Source: Prevotella sp. (GTDB lineage: Bacteria; Bacteroidota; Bacteroidia; Bacteroidales; Bacteroidaceae). From it: DNA of 64,000 bases. Numbering within the stretch: the first letter of the stretch is position 1; every line of letters begins with the position of its first letter. Made by a program: the position numbers and the translations under genes. Shown one piece after another: positions 49,138 to 56,997 of this stretch. The notes under the pieces are model-generated. The model saw only the letters and a list, made by a program, of their open reading frames with translations, ran no database searches and was not told the DNA's origin. The stretch covers positions 1-64,000 of the forward strand of contig JAEEQB010000013.1 in assembly GCA_016285075.1 (NCBI GenBank), read 5' to 3'.

Positions 49138-49887
49138 ATGCACGCAAGCGACAGTATCGTCATCATCCCGACTTATAACGAGAAGGAGAACATAGAGAAG
49201 ATTATCCGGGCAGTGTTCGGATTAGAACAGTGTTTCCACATACTGGTCATTGACGACGGGTCACCCGATGGCACAGCCCAGATTGTGAAGGGTCTGATGG
49301 CAGAGGAATTCGGCGACCGTCTGTTCCTGTTGGAGCGCAGCGGGAAACTGGGATTAGGAACGGCCTACATAGCCGGATTCAAGTGGGCGCTGGAACGCAA
49401 ATATGAATACATCTTCGAGATGGACGCAGACTTCAGTCACGACCCGAACGACCTGCCACGTCTGTACGCTGCCTGTGCCATAGAAGGATACGACCTGGCC
49501 ATCGGTTCCCGCTACGTGACGGGAGTGAACGTGGTCAACTGGCCCATTGGACGGGTTCTGATGAGCTACTTTGCATCGAAGTACGTACGACTGGTGACAG
49601 GCTTCAAGATTCATGACACCACGGCAGGATTCAAGTGCTACAAACGGCGTGTGCTGAAGACCATCGAGCTTGACAAGATACGTTTCAAAGGCTACGGATT
49701 CCAGATAGAGATGAAGTACACGGCATACAAGATAGGATTCAAGATCAAAGAGGTAAGCGTGGTCTTTGTCAACCGTCGCGAAGGCACCTCGAAGATGTCT
49801 GGAGGAATCTTCGGCGAGGCATTCTTCGGCGTCATACGCCTACGCTGGGACGGATGGACAAGGAAGTATCCTGCCATCAAGGAATAG
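49138..49887 (+). CDS. Polyprenol-phosphate mannosyltransferase, Dpm1-like (GT2)
   Basis: 249 residues. IVIIPTYNEKENIEKIIRAV and HILVIDDGSPDGTA are the GDP-mannose-binding start, MDADFSHDPNDLP the DXD region, and YVTGVNVVNWPIGRVLMSY, DTTAGFKCYKR and RFKGYGFQIEMKY the Dpm1 signature. There is no C-terminal membrane segment, so it is a soluble-domain form that meets its lipid at the membrane. In Bacteroidetes such enzymes make lipid-linked mannose for protein O-glycosylation or surface glycans. A strong bidirectional hairpin follows. Confidence 0.92.
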   Translation: MHASDSIVIIPTYNEKENIEKIIRAVFGLEQCFHILVIDDGSPDGTAQIVKGLMAEEFGDRLFLLERSGKLGLGTAYIAGFKWALERKYEYIFEMDADFSHDPNDLPRLYAACAIEGYDLAIGSRYVTGVNVVNWPIGRVLMSYFASKYVRLVTGFKIHDTTAGFKCYKRRVLKTIELDKIRFKGYGFQIEMKYTAYKIGFKIKEVSVVFVNRREGTSKMSGGIFGEAFFGVIRLRWDGWTRKYPAIKE

Positions 49888-49902
49888 AGAGAACCAATGT
49901 GA

Positions 49903-49930
49903 AGGGGTAGCCGCAATGGCTACCCCTTTC
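49903..49930. terminator. Bidirectional terminator between convergent genes
   Basis: AGGGGTAGCC (49903-49912) and GGCTACCCCT (49918-49927) form a 10-bp stem with a 5-base loop, followed by TTTC. It lies between the convergent Dpm1-like and PL11 genes. Confidence 0.88.
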
Positions 49931-49932
49931 AC

Positions 49933-52119
49933 TTATTTCACGTATATCTTCTTTCCACTTCGGATGTAGACACCAGGCTCCCGGGGCTCACTGATGCGAC
50001 GCCCCTGCAGGTCATACCATCGGTCAGAAGTGACTACTGTGTCACAACCGACGGAACGGATACCTGTGGGGTCTTTGCCTTGAAAGGACTGGATGAAGTC
50101 GGGCAGGTAGTAGCCCAAGTGAGGTGGTTGGTTATAGGCCACATTCTGCCAGCATATCCCCATGCGATAGGTGTGATCGTGCATCAGTGTTGGCACACGG
50201 TATGTCGTAGCGGTGATGGTGCTGTAGATATTGAGCGTGGCATTGTCGGTCTTGCTCCAAAGGATAAGCTCCTCGCGCCAGTCGCCGAAGATATCGGCAG
50301 AGAGGCAGGGTGTAGCCTTTGTGCCATTACAGGAGGAAGGACTGCCAAGAGCGCTGATGGCTGTGCGACCTACGCCAAGGGTGGAACCTCCATATTTGGA
50401 AATGTCGACATTATCGAGCAACTCGTCAAGAGCATCACCGTCCCAGTAGATACGGAAGTTCATCGAGGGCTTGGCACTTGCTGCCTGCGTGCCGAGGATG
50501 GCATTAAAGGGATTCTGGTTGCGGGCTGTATTGTCGTTACCTGCAGCATCCTTGGTCTTCATCCCCCCATAGGCTGACCAGAACTCGTATCCCCGGGTCT
50601 TTTCCACAATGTCTGCTGCCATTCCTCGTCCGTTGTCAGAACCGGAAGGACCTCCCTGGAAGAGTATCTCACCTGTGGCTGCATCGTGGAGATCCCATGC
50701 ATAGGTTCCTTTCTCCTCATGTACATCGAACAGCTCTAAACCAGGACGGTCAGGGTTCAGGTCAGCCAAGTGGATGGCATCGCCATGTCCGAAGCCCACA
50801 CTATAAAGTATCTTACCATCATGATCCACCGCTGCTGAACCCCAGATAATCTCGTCTTTGCCATCACCGTCAACATCAGCAACAGAGAGGTTATGGTTTC
50901 CGTTGGCATACATGGTGTAACGACCCAGCTTCGACGTGCACACCGTTGGCTTATAGGTGGTCTGCTTGCCATCGGCATCCGTCAGTTTATACGATGTCTT
51001 ACTGTCGGAAGAGTGGAACCACCGGGTGGTAAGCTGCACTCCGTCAAAATCAACCGCCCAAAGATATGCGAAGGTATAGTAGCCACGACAGAACACCCCG
51101 CTGGGACGCTCGTCTGGGCCGCCGAGAAAGGCCACGGCTGCAAGATAACGCTCACCCCGGTTGCCATAATCTCCCTTATCGTTCCTGCCGCTGCGGTCAT
51201 CCCAGTTGAAGGATCCGGCTGCCTCACTCAACGCTGGCTTGGCATTGCGGTTAGGGCAGTAGGCCACGGTGTGGATGGCCTCACCGGTGAGGCCGCGGAA
51301 GACGGTGAGATACTCGTGTCCGCCATTGATACGCCCTGCGGAGGAACGCCAGTCCTTGGCATTGTTCGCAGACTGTATCTGGGGATCAGTAGCTGCCTGG
51401 TTGACATAATGGCCTAAGCCATCTTTCGTACCGGGAGCGGTCTTGCACATCAGCTCGGCACGTCCGTCACCATCGAAGTCGTAGACCATAAACTGTGTGT
51501 AGTGGGCACCTGCACGGATATTCACACCCAAGTCGATACGCCAAAGCAATTCACAATTGGTCGATGTTCCACTGACAATCTTGTAACAGTCTATATAGAC
51601 GTTGTCGGTCTTGTCGCTCTGTGAGTTGTCCTTGGAATTGGACGGGTCCCACTTCACGAAGATTTCATAAGCCCCGTCACCATCCACATCGCCCACCGAA
51701 CAGTCATTGGGGGAATAGGTGCCCCCTAAGGCCCCTGTGGCTGGACGCTCAAGCTTCAGCTGGAGGTAGTTCTTAGCCCATGGCTTGACAATGGCTGTGG
51801 TATCGGTGGCTATACCGTTCTGAAGGGTCACCACCTGGAACTCTGATGAGGCATTTCCGCTGATGGTGGTGCAGGTACGGTCATAGAACACCCTGCCACC
51901 CTCATAAGGCTGTCCGTCTTTCAGAATGCTGAACGTGGTGTAGGCATCATCGGTACCCAAAAGACGCCAGCTCAGAAAACAGTTGCTTGCGCTGATGGGT
52001 ATGACAACGAGTCCCCGGTCCAGCCGTTCCATCTGACTGGGTGCTGTATTTCCGGGTTGCTGGGCAGAAGCGACTACACTCAGCATGCCCGACACCCAAG
52101 CTATCATGGTCTTCTTCAT
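49933..52119 (-). CDS. Rhamnogalacturonan lyase PL11 with T9SS-type tail
   Basis: 728 residues from MKKTMIAWVSGMLSVVASAQ (signal peptide); the frame runs further upstream to 52182 without a leader. MERLDRGLVVIPISASNCFLSWRLLG opens the family, with several calcium-type DxDGDG loops (VGDVDGDGAYEIFVKWDPSNS, YDFDGDGRAELMCKTAPGT, VADVDGDGKDEIIWGS) and GFGHGDAIHLADL. This is the eight-blade propeller of PL11, which cleaves pectin rhamnogalacturonan I. The tail YDLQGRRISEPREPGVYIRSGKKIYVK is a T9SS sorting tail. One base separates it from the larger PL11 gene upstream, so both are one operon. Confidence 0.93.
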   Translation of the reverse strand: MKKTMIAWVSGMLSVVASAQQPGNTAPSQMERLDRGLVVIPISASNCFLSWRLLGTDDAYTTFSILKDGQPYEGGRVFYDRTCTTISGNASSEFQVVTLQNGIATDTTAIVKPWAKNYLQLKLERPATGALGGTYSPNDCSVGDVDGDGAYEIFVKWDPSNSKDNSQSDKTDNVYIDCYKIVSGTSTNCELLWRIDLGVNIRAGAHYTQFMVYDFDGDGRAELMCKTAPGTKDGLGHYVNQAATDPQIQSANNAKDWRSSAGRINGGHEYLTVFRGLTGEAIHTVAYCPNRNAKPALSEAAGSFNWDDRSGRNDKGDYGNRGERYLAAVAFLGGPDERPSGVFCRGYYTFAYLWAVDFDGVQLTTRWFHSSDSKTSYKLTDADGKQTTYKPTVCTSKLGRYTMYANGNHNLSVADVDGDGKDEIIWGSAAVDHDGKILYSVGFGHGDAIHLADLNPDRPGLELFDVHEEKGTYAWDLHDAATGEILFQGGPSGSDNGRGMAADIVEKTRGYEFWSAYGGMKTKDAAGNDNTARNQNPFNAILGTQAASAKPSMNFRIYWDGDALDELLDNVDISKYGGSTLGVGRTAISALGSPSSCNGTKATPCLSADIFGDWREELILWSKTDNATLNIYSTITATTYRVPTLMHDHTYRMGICWQNVAYNQPPHLGYYLPDFIQSFQGKDPTGIRSVGCDTVVTSDRWYDLQGRRISEPREPGVYIRSGKKIYVK

Positions 52120-52120
52120 A

Positions 52121-55100
52121 TCACCTGATGACAATCTTCTTTCCGTTCTTGATATACACGCCCTTCTTCTGAGGTGTGTCAATACGCTGGCCGCCTAAGG
52201 TGTAGATGGCTGGTGCCTGGTCGCGGATGTCTGTGGGCAGGTCGTTCACGGCCGTGCTCTCAACAATCTTCAGGACACCGTTCTTGTTGAGCAGTCCGGT
52301 GGTGTCCCATTCCAAACCCTCAGGCAGTTGTGGCAGGTCGAATGTCACATCGGAACCCACAAAGGAACCGGCTGTCCAGAGTGTGATCGTTTCACCTGCA
52401 TTGACATAGGTACCGGTCAGCTTCACATGGACGGTACCTGTGAGTGACAATGCCCCGTCTACCGTAATACGGGTGTTGTTGGAAGTGTTGCGGGTACGGG
52501 TGACTGTGGCGCTGATGTCCTTCACCGTGTAACGGCCTGAACCGGTGAGCGTACAGTTGCCTGAGAGGGTTCCGATGCTGACTGCCTTTCCGGCATTGTC
52601 AAAGATACCTGTCACCGTGGCTTTACCCAGGCCCTTGGTATTGTTCCACTGGATGGAAGGCTCGTAGGAACCGGTCTTCTGCTTCTGGAAATTGATGGTG
52701 CCCTCAAACTGACTCCAGTCAACCTGCATGTTGCTACGTACGCTGGTGACGTTGACGGTGATGGTACCACTGCCCAGAAGCTTGCCTTTGTAGTCGCAGC
52801 GTCCGTCGAGCTGCCAAGTGGCGGTCTTGCCCTCAGGCACCACGACGGTAGTGGAGTTCGACGAATAGCTGTAGATATTGTCAGGGTCTTTCAGTGTCCC
52901 GCCGTTCAGGACTACGGTATCGGGGTACTGATGTACGCTGCCACTGCTCTCTGAACCGTTGATCACACCACCATCGACATACAACGCACCATAGCGCTGC
53001 GCTCCACCCAAGGAGAGTGTACCTCCACCCGTCTTCGTAAGCCGTTGACGGGCACCGGTCGCTGCGCCATTGAGGGTAAGTGTCATGCCTGAAGGCACGT
53101 CTATCGCACCTCCTCCCTTGCCTACGGTAAATGGCTGGGAGCACAGGAGTGTCTTGGTGATGGTCAGTGTTCCTCCGTCGAAGTTGATTTTGTTTGTCGC
53201 ACCGCCCAACGCTCCGTAGGCCACGCCATCGGCATTGGCCAAGGCAGAGACGGTGGTCTTGCCACCCATGAGGTTTACACCACCTGAGAACTGATTGTTA
53301 ATGTCAATCCTCAGATTACCCGTTCCTTTCTTGGTAAGCGAACCTGTGCCCAGGATACTACCCGTACCTCGGAGTGTGAAATTCTTGCTGCCATCAAAGG
53401 TGACACTGCCTGGGGTCAAGTCTTCATAGACGAAGATGACAGTCTGGCGAGCCTCATCGTTGAACGTCACAGCATCGCCACTGACGAAGGTACACAACTC
53501 ACCTGACTGTGTCTTGAAACTCTCAGTATTGGCCAGATCCCATGCGCCACGGTCACCACCGTCCCACACCACCTCGGCAGGCTCGCGCAGTTCCGATACT
53601 TCTACGTAGAGTTTCCCATCGTCGACGACCAGGGCCAGCTTCTGGGAAGAGAGACCTTCCACCACAAGGTTATCTACTGAGCCCTCCAAAGAGCCAAGTT
53701 CCATAATCAGGTAGCGACCGCCTGGCAGCACGGAGGAGCCTTCTGCCAGATGGGGTATCAGCTCGAAGACCGGTGTACTGTACTCAGGACCGTTCTTCCA
53801 GTCTTTCTTCTCAATACTGAACTTGTCGGCTTTCACGCAGTCGGAAGTGCCATCGGCAAAGAGGTCGAACTGGACACGGGCACCAAAGCCAAGACTCAAC
53901 TCAGACGTTTCTATCCTGCCCGCCTTGTCCTGTCCGCCAGGTCGCAACACGGAGGCATAGCTCATGTCGATGCCGTTGAGGAAACGCCCGCCATCAGAGT
54001 TCAGACAGGCAAAACGATTCATCCACACATGGCTGCGAGTCATCGTGCCATCAAAACTAAGGGTTCCTGCCCACAGTTCGGTTGGCCCTGCATACTGCTG
54101 TTCCACTGCGGGCAGCACCAATGTTCCGTCACCTTGTTTCACCAGACGCATATTTCCGGTAAAGGCTGCACCGGTGATGGTATGGGTATAATAGCGATAG
54201 GTGATGGCATTGTTGTTGTCATGCCCCTGGACCCACGAGGGAGCATTGTCGAAGAGGATATACGGGGCTGCCCCCTCGCCTACGCTGACAGTCATGTCAC
54301 CCGTCTCTGCCAACAGCAGCTGGGCATCGTTCTCGGCGATGCCTATGGTGCCTCCATTCCGTATCTCCTGACGGTTGGTCATGGTCAGTGCTGGAGGAGC
54401 TGCTGTTATGCCCTCCAGTTCGCCTAAGAAGTAGCTGACGTGAGGCGGTTGGTTGTATCCGCACATCTGCCACACCATGGCCTGGCGGTACTGCATATCA
54501 TGCCACAGGGTGTAATTACGCCATTCGGTAGGAATGGTTGAAGTATAGATACGGATATTGTTCTGAGCCGTACGGGCAATGATTTCCTCACGCCAGTCAC
54601 CGAAGAGGTCACCCTGATAGCAGGGAGTGCCCTTGGTATCGTTGTTGGTCATGGAACCGGCAAGGGTCTCTATCAGCCCTTTACCATATTTATATATACC
54701 TACAGCAGTATTCTTGCCACTACTATAGTCGTGGGTCTCCTCGCACAGGTCACCGTCCCAATAGATACGGAAGTTCTGGGTAATGTTGCTCTTGGTGCCG
54801 TTTGAGAGGGGACCGTTGATAACTGAACTGATGAGTCCCGGGTCACGGCTTGACACACCTTGACAGCCGGGGAACTGATTGCTGAAGTTACCCATCATCG
54901 AACGACCGTCATCATTGCCAGCCGTATAACGGTAGTAGATCTTCGAAGTAGTGGCATCTCGGTAGTTGTTGCCTGGATTGTCCTCATTGCAGGCAAAGAT
55001 CTCGTGGCCATGCACATAAGGGTTGAAGTCTCCGTGGTGCTGGGCATCGCCATGCCCCAGACCCACTGTCGATAATCCGCGCCCATTGTCATCGATCACC

Positions 55101-56224
55101 ATCGAGCCGAAGCATATCTCATCGCGTCCGTCCCAGTCAACATCGGCAACAGCATAGTTGTGGTAGCCCTGCCCATACCAGGCACCGCTGCCACTGTTCC
55201 AGCGCCAGCGAACGGAAAGCTCATGGGTAGCAGGATCAACATCCAGGGCAATCATCTTGTGCCGGGTATAGATGCCTCGTGCCAGGAAGATGCTGGCATG
55301 TCGCCCGTCGAGGACGGGGGCACCAAAGAAATGCTTTGTGGAACGGTGGCCATAACCGTCGCCCCAAGCAGCCTCGAGATTGGTCTCACCAGCCTCCAAC
55401 CGCTTCAGCGGATAGTCCATCACCTGATAGGGTTTGCCTGTTTCACCATCCATATAGACCAGGAACTCGGCACCGTCATGCACAAACCACTGACCTGTAT
55501 TGGTAGCACCCAGATAGTTCTTGGTCTTGTCGCCAATGACATACTCCGTGCCATCGGCCATGTGGATGACGGTACCATCAGAGGCACGCATCACAGCCTC
55601 AGCACGTCCATCCTCGTCCCAGTCGTAGGCTACGATGTTCTGTTCGTTGTTCTGGAAATCGGCCATATTGGGACCCAGGTCTATCCACCAGAGCTTCTTA
55701 CCGTTGAGTTTGTACACCTCGATGATAGCGTATTCACCTTGATAGCCAGCCTTGGGATAGCTGTTGGCTGCCCAGCTCTGGTTGTCAAACTTCAGCAGGA
55801 TCTCCAGTTCACCATCACCGTCCACATCGGCACAACAGGCATCATTGGGCACGTAGGTGGACTTCAACTTCCCGTGGTCCATCTTGACCTCTAAGTATTT
55901 CTCTGCCCATACCTTGGCAGCAGGACAGGCTTCCTGCTCCGTACCTTTCACCACGGCCTTTACCGTATACTGGCTGGCTGGCGCCCCCCCCTTGTCGGTG
56001 AAATTCGATACCTGAAGCGGCTCCTCGTTTACCTTCACACCATCGCGATAGAGATTATAGGCCACATCGTAATACTCTTCACCCATGATACGCCAAGAGC
56101 AATACACACCCTGGGCCGTCTGAACGGCCACCAGACCACGGTCCAAATGGTCAGTCCTGCGCTGTGCCGATGCACCCACCGCAAAGAGGGTCACCGCCAG
56201 CAACATCCATACTATCCTTTTCAT
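52121..56224 (-). CDS. Rhamnogalacturonan lyase PL11 fused to a beta-strand-repeat region
   Basis: 1,367 residues. Signal peptide MKRIVWMLLAVTLFAVGASAQ. The PL11 propeller (about 20-610) starts HLDRGLVAVQTAQGVYCSWRIMG and has DVDGDGELEILLKFDNQS and VGLGHGDAQHHGDF. A second part (about 615-1,330) is made of beta repeats of the autotransporter-associated kind (MRLVKQGDGTLVLPAV, SLTKKGTGNLRIDINNQFSGG, RLTKTGGGTLSLGGAQRYGAL), which form long beta solenoids. The tail APAIYTLGGQRIDTPQKKGVYIKNGKKIVIR is a T9SS sorting tail. The solenoid may display the lyase at the surface or bind glycan. Confidence 0.93.
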   Translation of the reverse strand: MKRIVWMLLAVTLFAVGASAQRRTDHLDRGLVAVQTAQGVYCSWRIMGEEYYDVAYNLYRDGVKVNEEPLQVSNFTDKGGAPASQYTVKAVVKGTEQEACPAAKVWAEKYLEVKMDHGKLKSTYVPNDACCADVDGDGELEILLKFDNQSWAANSYPKAGYQGEYAIIEVYKLNGKKLWWIDLGPNMADFQNNEQNIVAYDWDEDGRAEAVMRASDGTVIHMADGTEYVIGDKTKNYLGATNTGQWFVHDGAEFLVYMDGETGKPYQVMDYPLKRLEAGETNLEAAWGDGYGHRSTKHFFGAPVLDGRHASIFLARGIYTRHKMIALDVDPATHELSVRWRWNSGSGAWYGQGYHNYAVADVDWDGRDEICFGSMVIDDNGRGLSTVGLGHGDAQHHGDFNPYVHGHEIFACNEDNPGNNYRDATTSKIYYRYTAGNDDGRSMMGNFSNQFPGCQGVSSRDPGLISSVINGPLSNGTKSNITQNFRIYWDGDLCEETHDYSSGKNTAVGIYKYGKGLIETLAGSMTNNDTKGTPCYQGDLFGDWREEIIARTAQNNIRIYTSTIPTEWRNYTLWHDMQYRQAMVWQMCGYNQPPHVSYFLGELEGITAAPPALTMTNRQEIRNGGTIGIAENDAQLLLAETGDMTVSVGEGAAPYILFDNAPSWVQGHDNNNAITYRYYTHTITGAAFTGNMRLVKQGDGTLVLPAVEQQYAGPTELWAGTLSFDGTMTRSHVWMNRFACLNSDGGRFLNGIDMSYASVLRPGGQDKAGRIETSELSLGFGARVQFDLFADGTSDCVKADKFSIEKKDWKNGPEYSTPVFELIPHLAEGSSVLPGGRYLIMELGSLEGSVDNLVVEGLSSQKLALVVDDGKLYVEVSELREPAEVVWDGGDRGAWDLANTESFKTQSGELCTFVSGDAVTFNDEARQTVIFVYEDLTPGSVTFDGSKNFTLRGTGSILGTGSLTKKGTGNLRIDINNQFSGGVNLMGGKTTVSALANADGVAYGALGGATNKINFDGGTLTITKTLLCSQPFTVGKGGGAIDVPSGMTLTLNGAATGARQRLTKTGGGTLSLGGAQRYGALYVDGGVINGSESSGSVHQYPDTVVLNGGTLKDPDNIYSYSSNSTTVVVPEGKTATWQLDGRCDYKGKLLGSGTITVNVTSVRSNMQVDWSQFEGTINFQKQKTGSYEPSIQWNNTKGLGKATVTGIFDNAGKAVSIGTLSGNCTLTGSGRYTVKDISATVTRTRNTSNNTRITVDGALSLTGTVHVKLTGTYVNAGETITLWTAGSFVGSDVTFDLPQLPEGLEWDTTGLLNKNGVLKIVESTAVNDLPTDIRDQAPAIYTLGGQRIDTPQKKGVYIKNGKKIVIR

Positions 56225-56285
56225 TTGCCTGACAACAGCTTTTCTATTTAGTAATTAGTTTTTTCGTATCTTCAGTTTTCGGGTG

Positions 56286-56316
56286 CAAAGATACGAATAA
56301 GTTGGGGGAAAACAAA
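56286..56316 (-). promoter_or_regulatory. Promoter of the PL11 operon
   Basis: On the minus strand TTTG (56316-56313) and TATCTTTG (56293-56286) are 19 bases apart, a good consensus match, 62 bases before the ATG at 56224. Confidence 0.75.
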
Positions 56317-56380
56317 GAAACATTCTGAAAAATAGCTTAAATAAGGTGTCTTTTTCTTTGTCATTTTGTGCGGTGCATGG

Positions 56381-56512
56381 TTGAGATAGTCTGAATGCGT
56401 TGTTCGGATCATCTCTTCGAATCGTTCGGATAATCCTTTACCCCCCTAAGGGATTATCTCAACAACGTGTTCAGATTATCTCAATGACTCGTTCAGATAG
56501 TCTCAATGAACC
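56381..56512. repeat. Degenerate 22-base repeats, TTCrGATwrTCTC core
   Basis: Related blocks start near 56381, 56403, 56425, 56448, 56470 and 56492. TTCAGATTATCTCAATGAC and TTCAGATAGTCTCAATGAAC are the clearest pair. A hairpin (GATAATCC to GGATTATC around CCCCC) sits in the middle. The copies differ too much for CRISPR repeats and have no unique spacers. Confidence 0.55.
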
Positions 56513-56603
56513 AAAGGTGACCTGGTTCCATTTCGGGTTAAAAATTGAGATGAGTAAGAAACGGCCTGACAATACTGAGAGCTAGATGGTATGTCTTAGT
56601 ACT

Positions 56604-56952
56604 TCAAAGCTGGGTTACCTCACTTTCTGTCAGTGACAGGCTTTTGATGATGACCTCCTGAAGGCCAAAGGCATTGGCATCCTCGGGAATCTCGGTGTTG
56701 GCCTCGCGCATATCGGCATAGCAGCGGCCCAGAAGGTAGTGGGCCAGCAGCTGGTCGTTGGGTGTGCCGTGGCTGTCGAAGTAGTCGGTGAGGGTCTGTG
56801 CCTCGTCGCGTTCCGTGATGGTGAGCACGGAGTCGGATCGGTTCAGCTCGTTCAGCGCATCAAGCCGCTGACGCATCTCGCTGTACTGACCGCCACCTGA
56901 ACAGGAGGCCAGCGTGAGCAACACTATTAATAAAGATGTATAACTGTTTCAT
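56604..56952 (-). pseudogene. Broken TPR regulator lipoprotein gene
   Basis: The open frame (106 codons from a GTG at 56924) begins MLLTLASCSGGGQYSEMRQRLDAL, a lipoprotein leader plus the first repeat of Bacteroidetes TPR/HTH membrane regulators. The ATG at 56952 (ATGAAACAGTTATAC) is out of frame with it by a small deletion inside the leader. In the other direction the homology stops after DYFDSHGTPNDQLLAHYLLGRCYADMREA and runs into unrelated sequence and a stop. About three quarters of the gene is missing. It is a remnant of the same family as 25872-27194. Confidence 0.72.
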
Positions 56953-56997
56953 GGTGTGATTTATTCCGTATGACGAGTTGAGGTATAAATTGTCAGT

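Larger units (their letters stand above)
56225..56603. other. 379-bp intergenic region with promoter and degenerate repeats
   Basis: No gene. It holds the promoter of the PL11 pair near 56286-56316 and a cluster of 22-base degenerate repeats (56381-56512), one of which carries a hairpin around a C-run. The last 90 bases before the regulator remnant show nothing I can name. Confidence 0.7.

Noticed and set aside
56381..56512. 22-base repeats considered as CRISPR
   Set aside because: The copies are degenerate and adjacent, without unique spacers or cas genes.
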